Source of the DNA: CAYFFZ01 sp049976505
Lineage (GTDB): Archaea; Thermoproteota; Nitrososphaeria; Conexivisphaerales; UBA164
Direction: 5' to 3'
Length of the DNA: 5,564 nt
Assembly: GCA_049976505.1 (NCBI GenBank)
Contig: JBMFIC010000024.1
Coordinates: 1 to 5,564 of the forward strand
A program made the position numbers and the translations under genes. The notes beneath the pieces are model-generated. The model saw only the letters and a program-made list of their open reading frames with translations, was not told the origin of the DNA and made no database searches. The number at the start of each line of letters is the position of its first letter. Positions within the stretch are counted from its first letter, which is position 1. Positions 5,161 through 5,564 of the stretch are shown here, piece after piece.

Positions 5161-5564
5161 GCATGATCAACAGGTAGCACATCCTCTAATTTAAGCGCTT
5201 TGACCAGCCTGCTGTACCAGTCTTCATCTACTGATCCACTGTACCTCATTTCAGGAATGTATCCTGTGGTTGATACAGCTATAGCGTTGTTGTAGAAGTC
5301 CATGTAAGCTCTTATGTTCTCATCTATTTCTTTCATGTTCCTGCTCCTGCCAAGCCTGTGCCTCAAAAACCTCTTCAATCCTTTCTGCATGTTTGACAGC
5401 TTACCCATGGTTTGGGGATGATGAACAGAAGTCCAGATGTGCTTGCCAGTAATACTTTGCTCGCAGTACTTCTTCATGGTATAATTTCTCTTTGAGAACT
5501 GTGACCCGTTATCAGTAAGTATGTTTTGGTATTTCTCTGGATGCAAAGTTTTCATAGCATGCAT
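5157..5564 (-). pseudogene. C-terminal part of an rve-family (IS481/IS3-like) transposase, probably inactive, 5' end outside window
   Basis: The 135 visible residues match the end of an integrase-core transposase. ILTDNGSQF (around residue 18) carries the second catalytic Asp. HHPQTMGKL (48-56) matches the usual HPQTNGK(V/L)E segment. A helix and DFYNN (about 89-93) match the common C-terminal 'YN..RP' region, followed by a GYIPEMRY segment like the usual G..P....Y. Two key points deviate: the catalytic Glu after GKL is Ser57, and the RPH triplet usual after YNN is replaced by AIAVST. The spacing from Asp18 to Ser57 is also three residues longer than the classic 35. No frameshift or stop is seen. 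I call it a probable pseudogene for the lost Glu; an intact gene of a divergent family is the alternative. It reads toward the operon promoter, so read-through is possible. Confidence 0.65.

Noticed and set aside
1..5564. Composite transposon carrying the operon
   Set aside because: The two flanking elements belong to different transposase families, so they cannot mobilise the interval as a matched pair.
1..5564. CRISPR array, tRNA or rRNA genes
   Set aside because: No regularly spaced repeats, cloverleaf-like sequence or rRNA signatures were seen on either strand.

Overview
The window reads as archaeal chromosomal DNA. The large-subunit gene has a TATA box (TTTATAAA) placed so that its transcript would be almost leaderless. 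Internal genes of the operon have GGTGAT- or GGGGTG-type Shine-Dalgarno sequences, GTG starts and short overlaps. A DUF2080-type transposon-encoded protein, a family known mainly from archaea, is also present. A Thermoplasmata-like or other thermophilic archaeon is plausible, but the sequence alone does not settle the lineage. The run of ten N suggests a draft or metagenomic scaffold. Every gene I can support lies on the minus strand, so transcription runs from high to low coordinates.

Layout in transcription order: (1) 5564-5157, the C-terminal part of an rve/DDE transposase, cut by the window edge and lacking the expected catalytic Glu. (2) 5156-5065, a short intergenic stretch with a likely IS end and the operon promoter. 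(3) 5064-1458, a three-gene molybdenum hydroxylase operon of the xanthine dehydrogenase family: molybdopterin subunit, then FAD subunit, then 2x[2Fe-2S] subunit, with overlapping or nearly touching genes. (4) 1456-1175, a MoaD/ThiS-like beta-grasp protein one base after the [2Fe-2S] gene, with an unusual 8-residue tail after its Gly-Gly. (5) 1168-1149, a perfect 8-bp hairpin. (6) 1106-1, a second insertion sequence of another type: a 57-aa DUF2080-like protein, then a DDE transposase whose frame crosses a 10-N gap and leaves the window.

The three hydroxylase subunits should form one soluble enzyme. Substrate is hydroxylated at the Mo-pterin site, and electrons pass through two [2Fe-2S] clusters to FAD and then to an acceptor. 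The large subunit has the AFRGFG loop of xanthine dehydrogenase-like enzymes and not the CO dehydrogenase loop. The FAD subunit has no extra [4Fe-4S] loop. The substrate remains unknown. The MoaD-like protein could supply sulfur for the pterin cofactor, tying cofactor synthesis to enzyme expression. No other cofactor or maturation gene is in view.

The most interesting points are the MoaD-like protein with its tail beyond Gly-Gly, which would need proteolytic trimming or may come from IS DNA, and the tight bracketing of the operon by two different insertion sequences.
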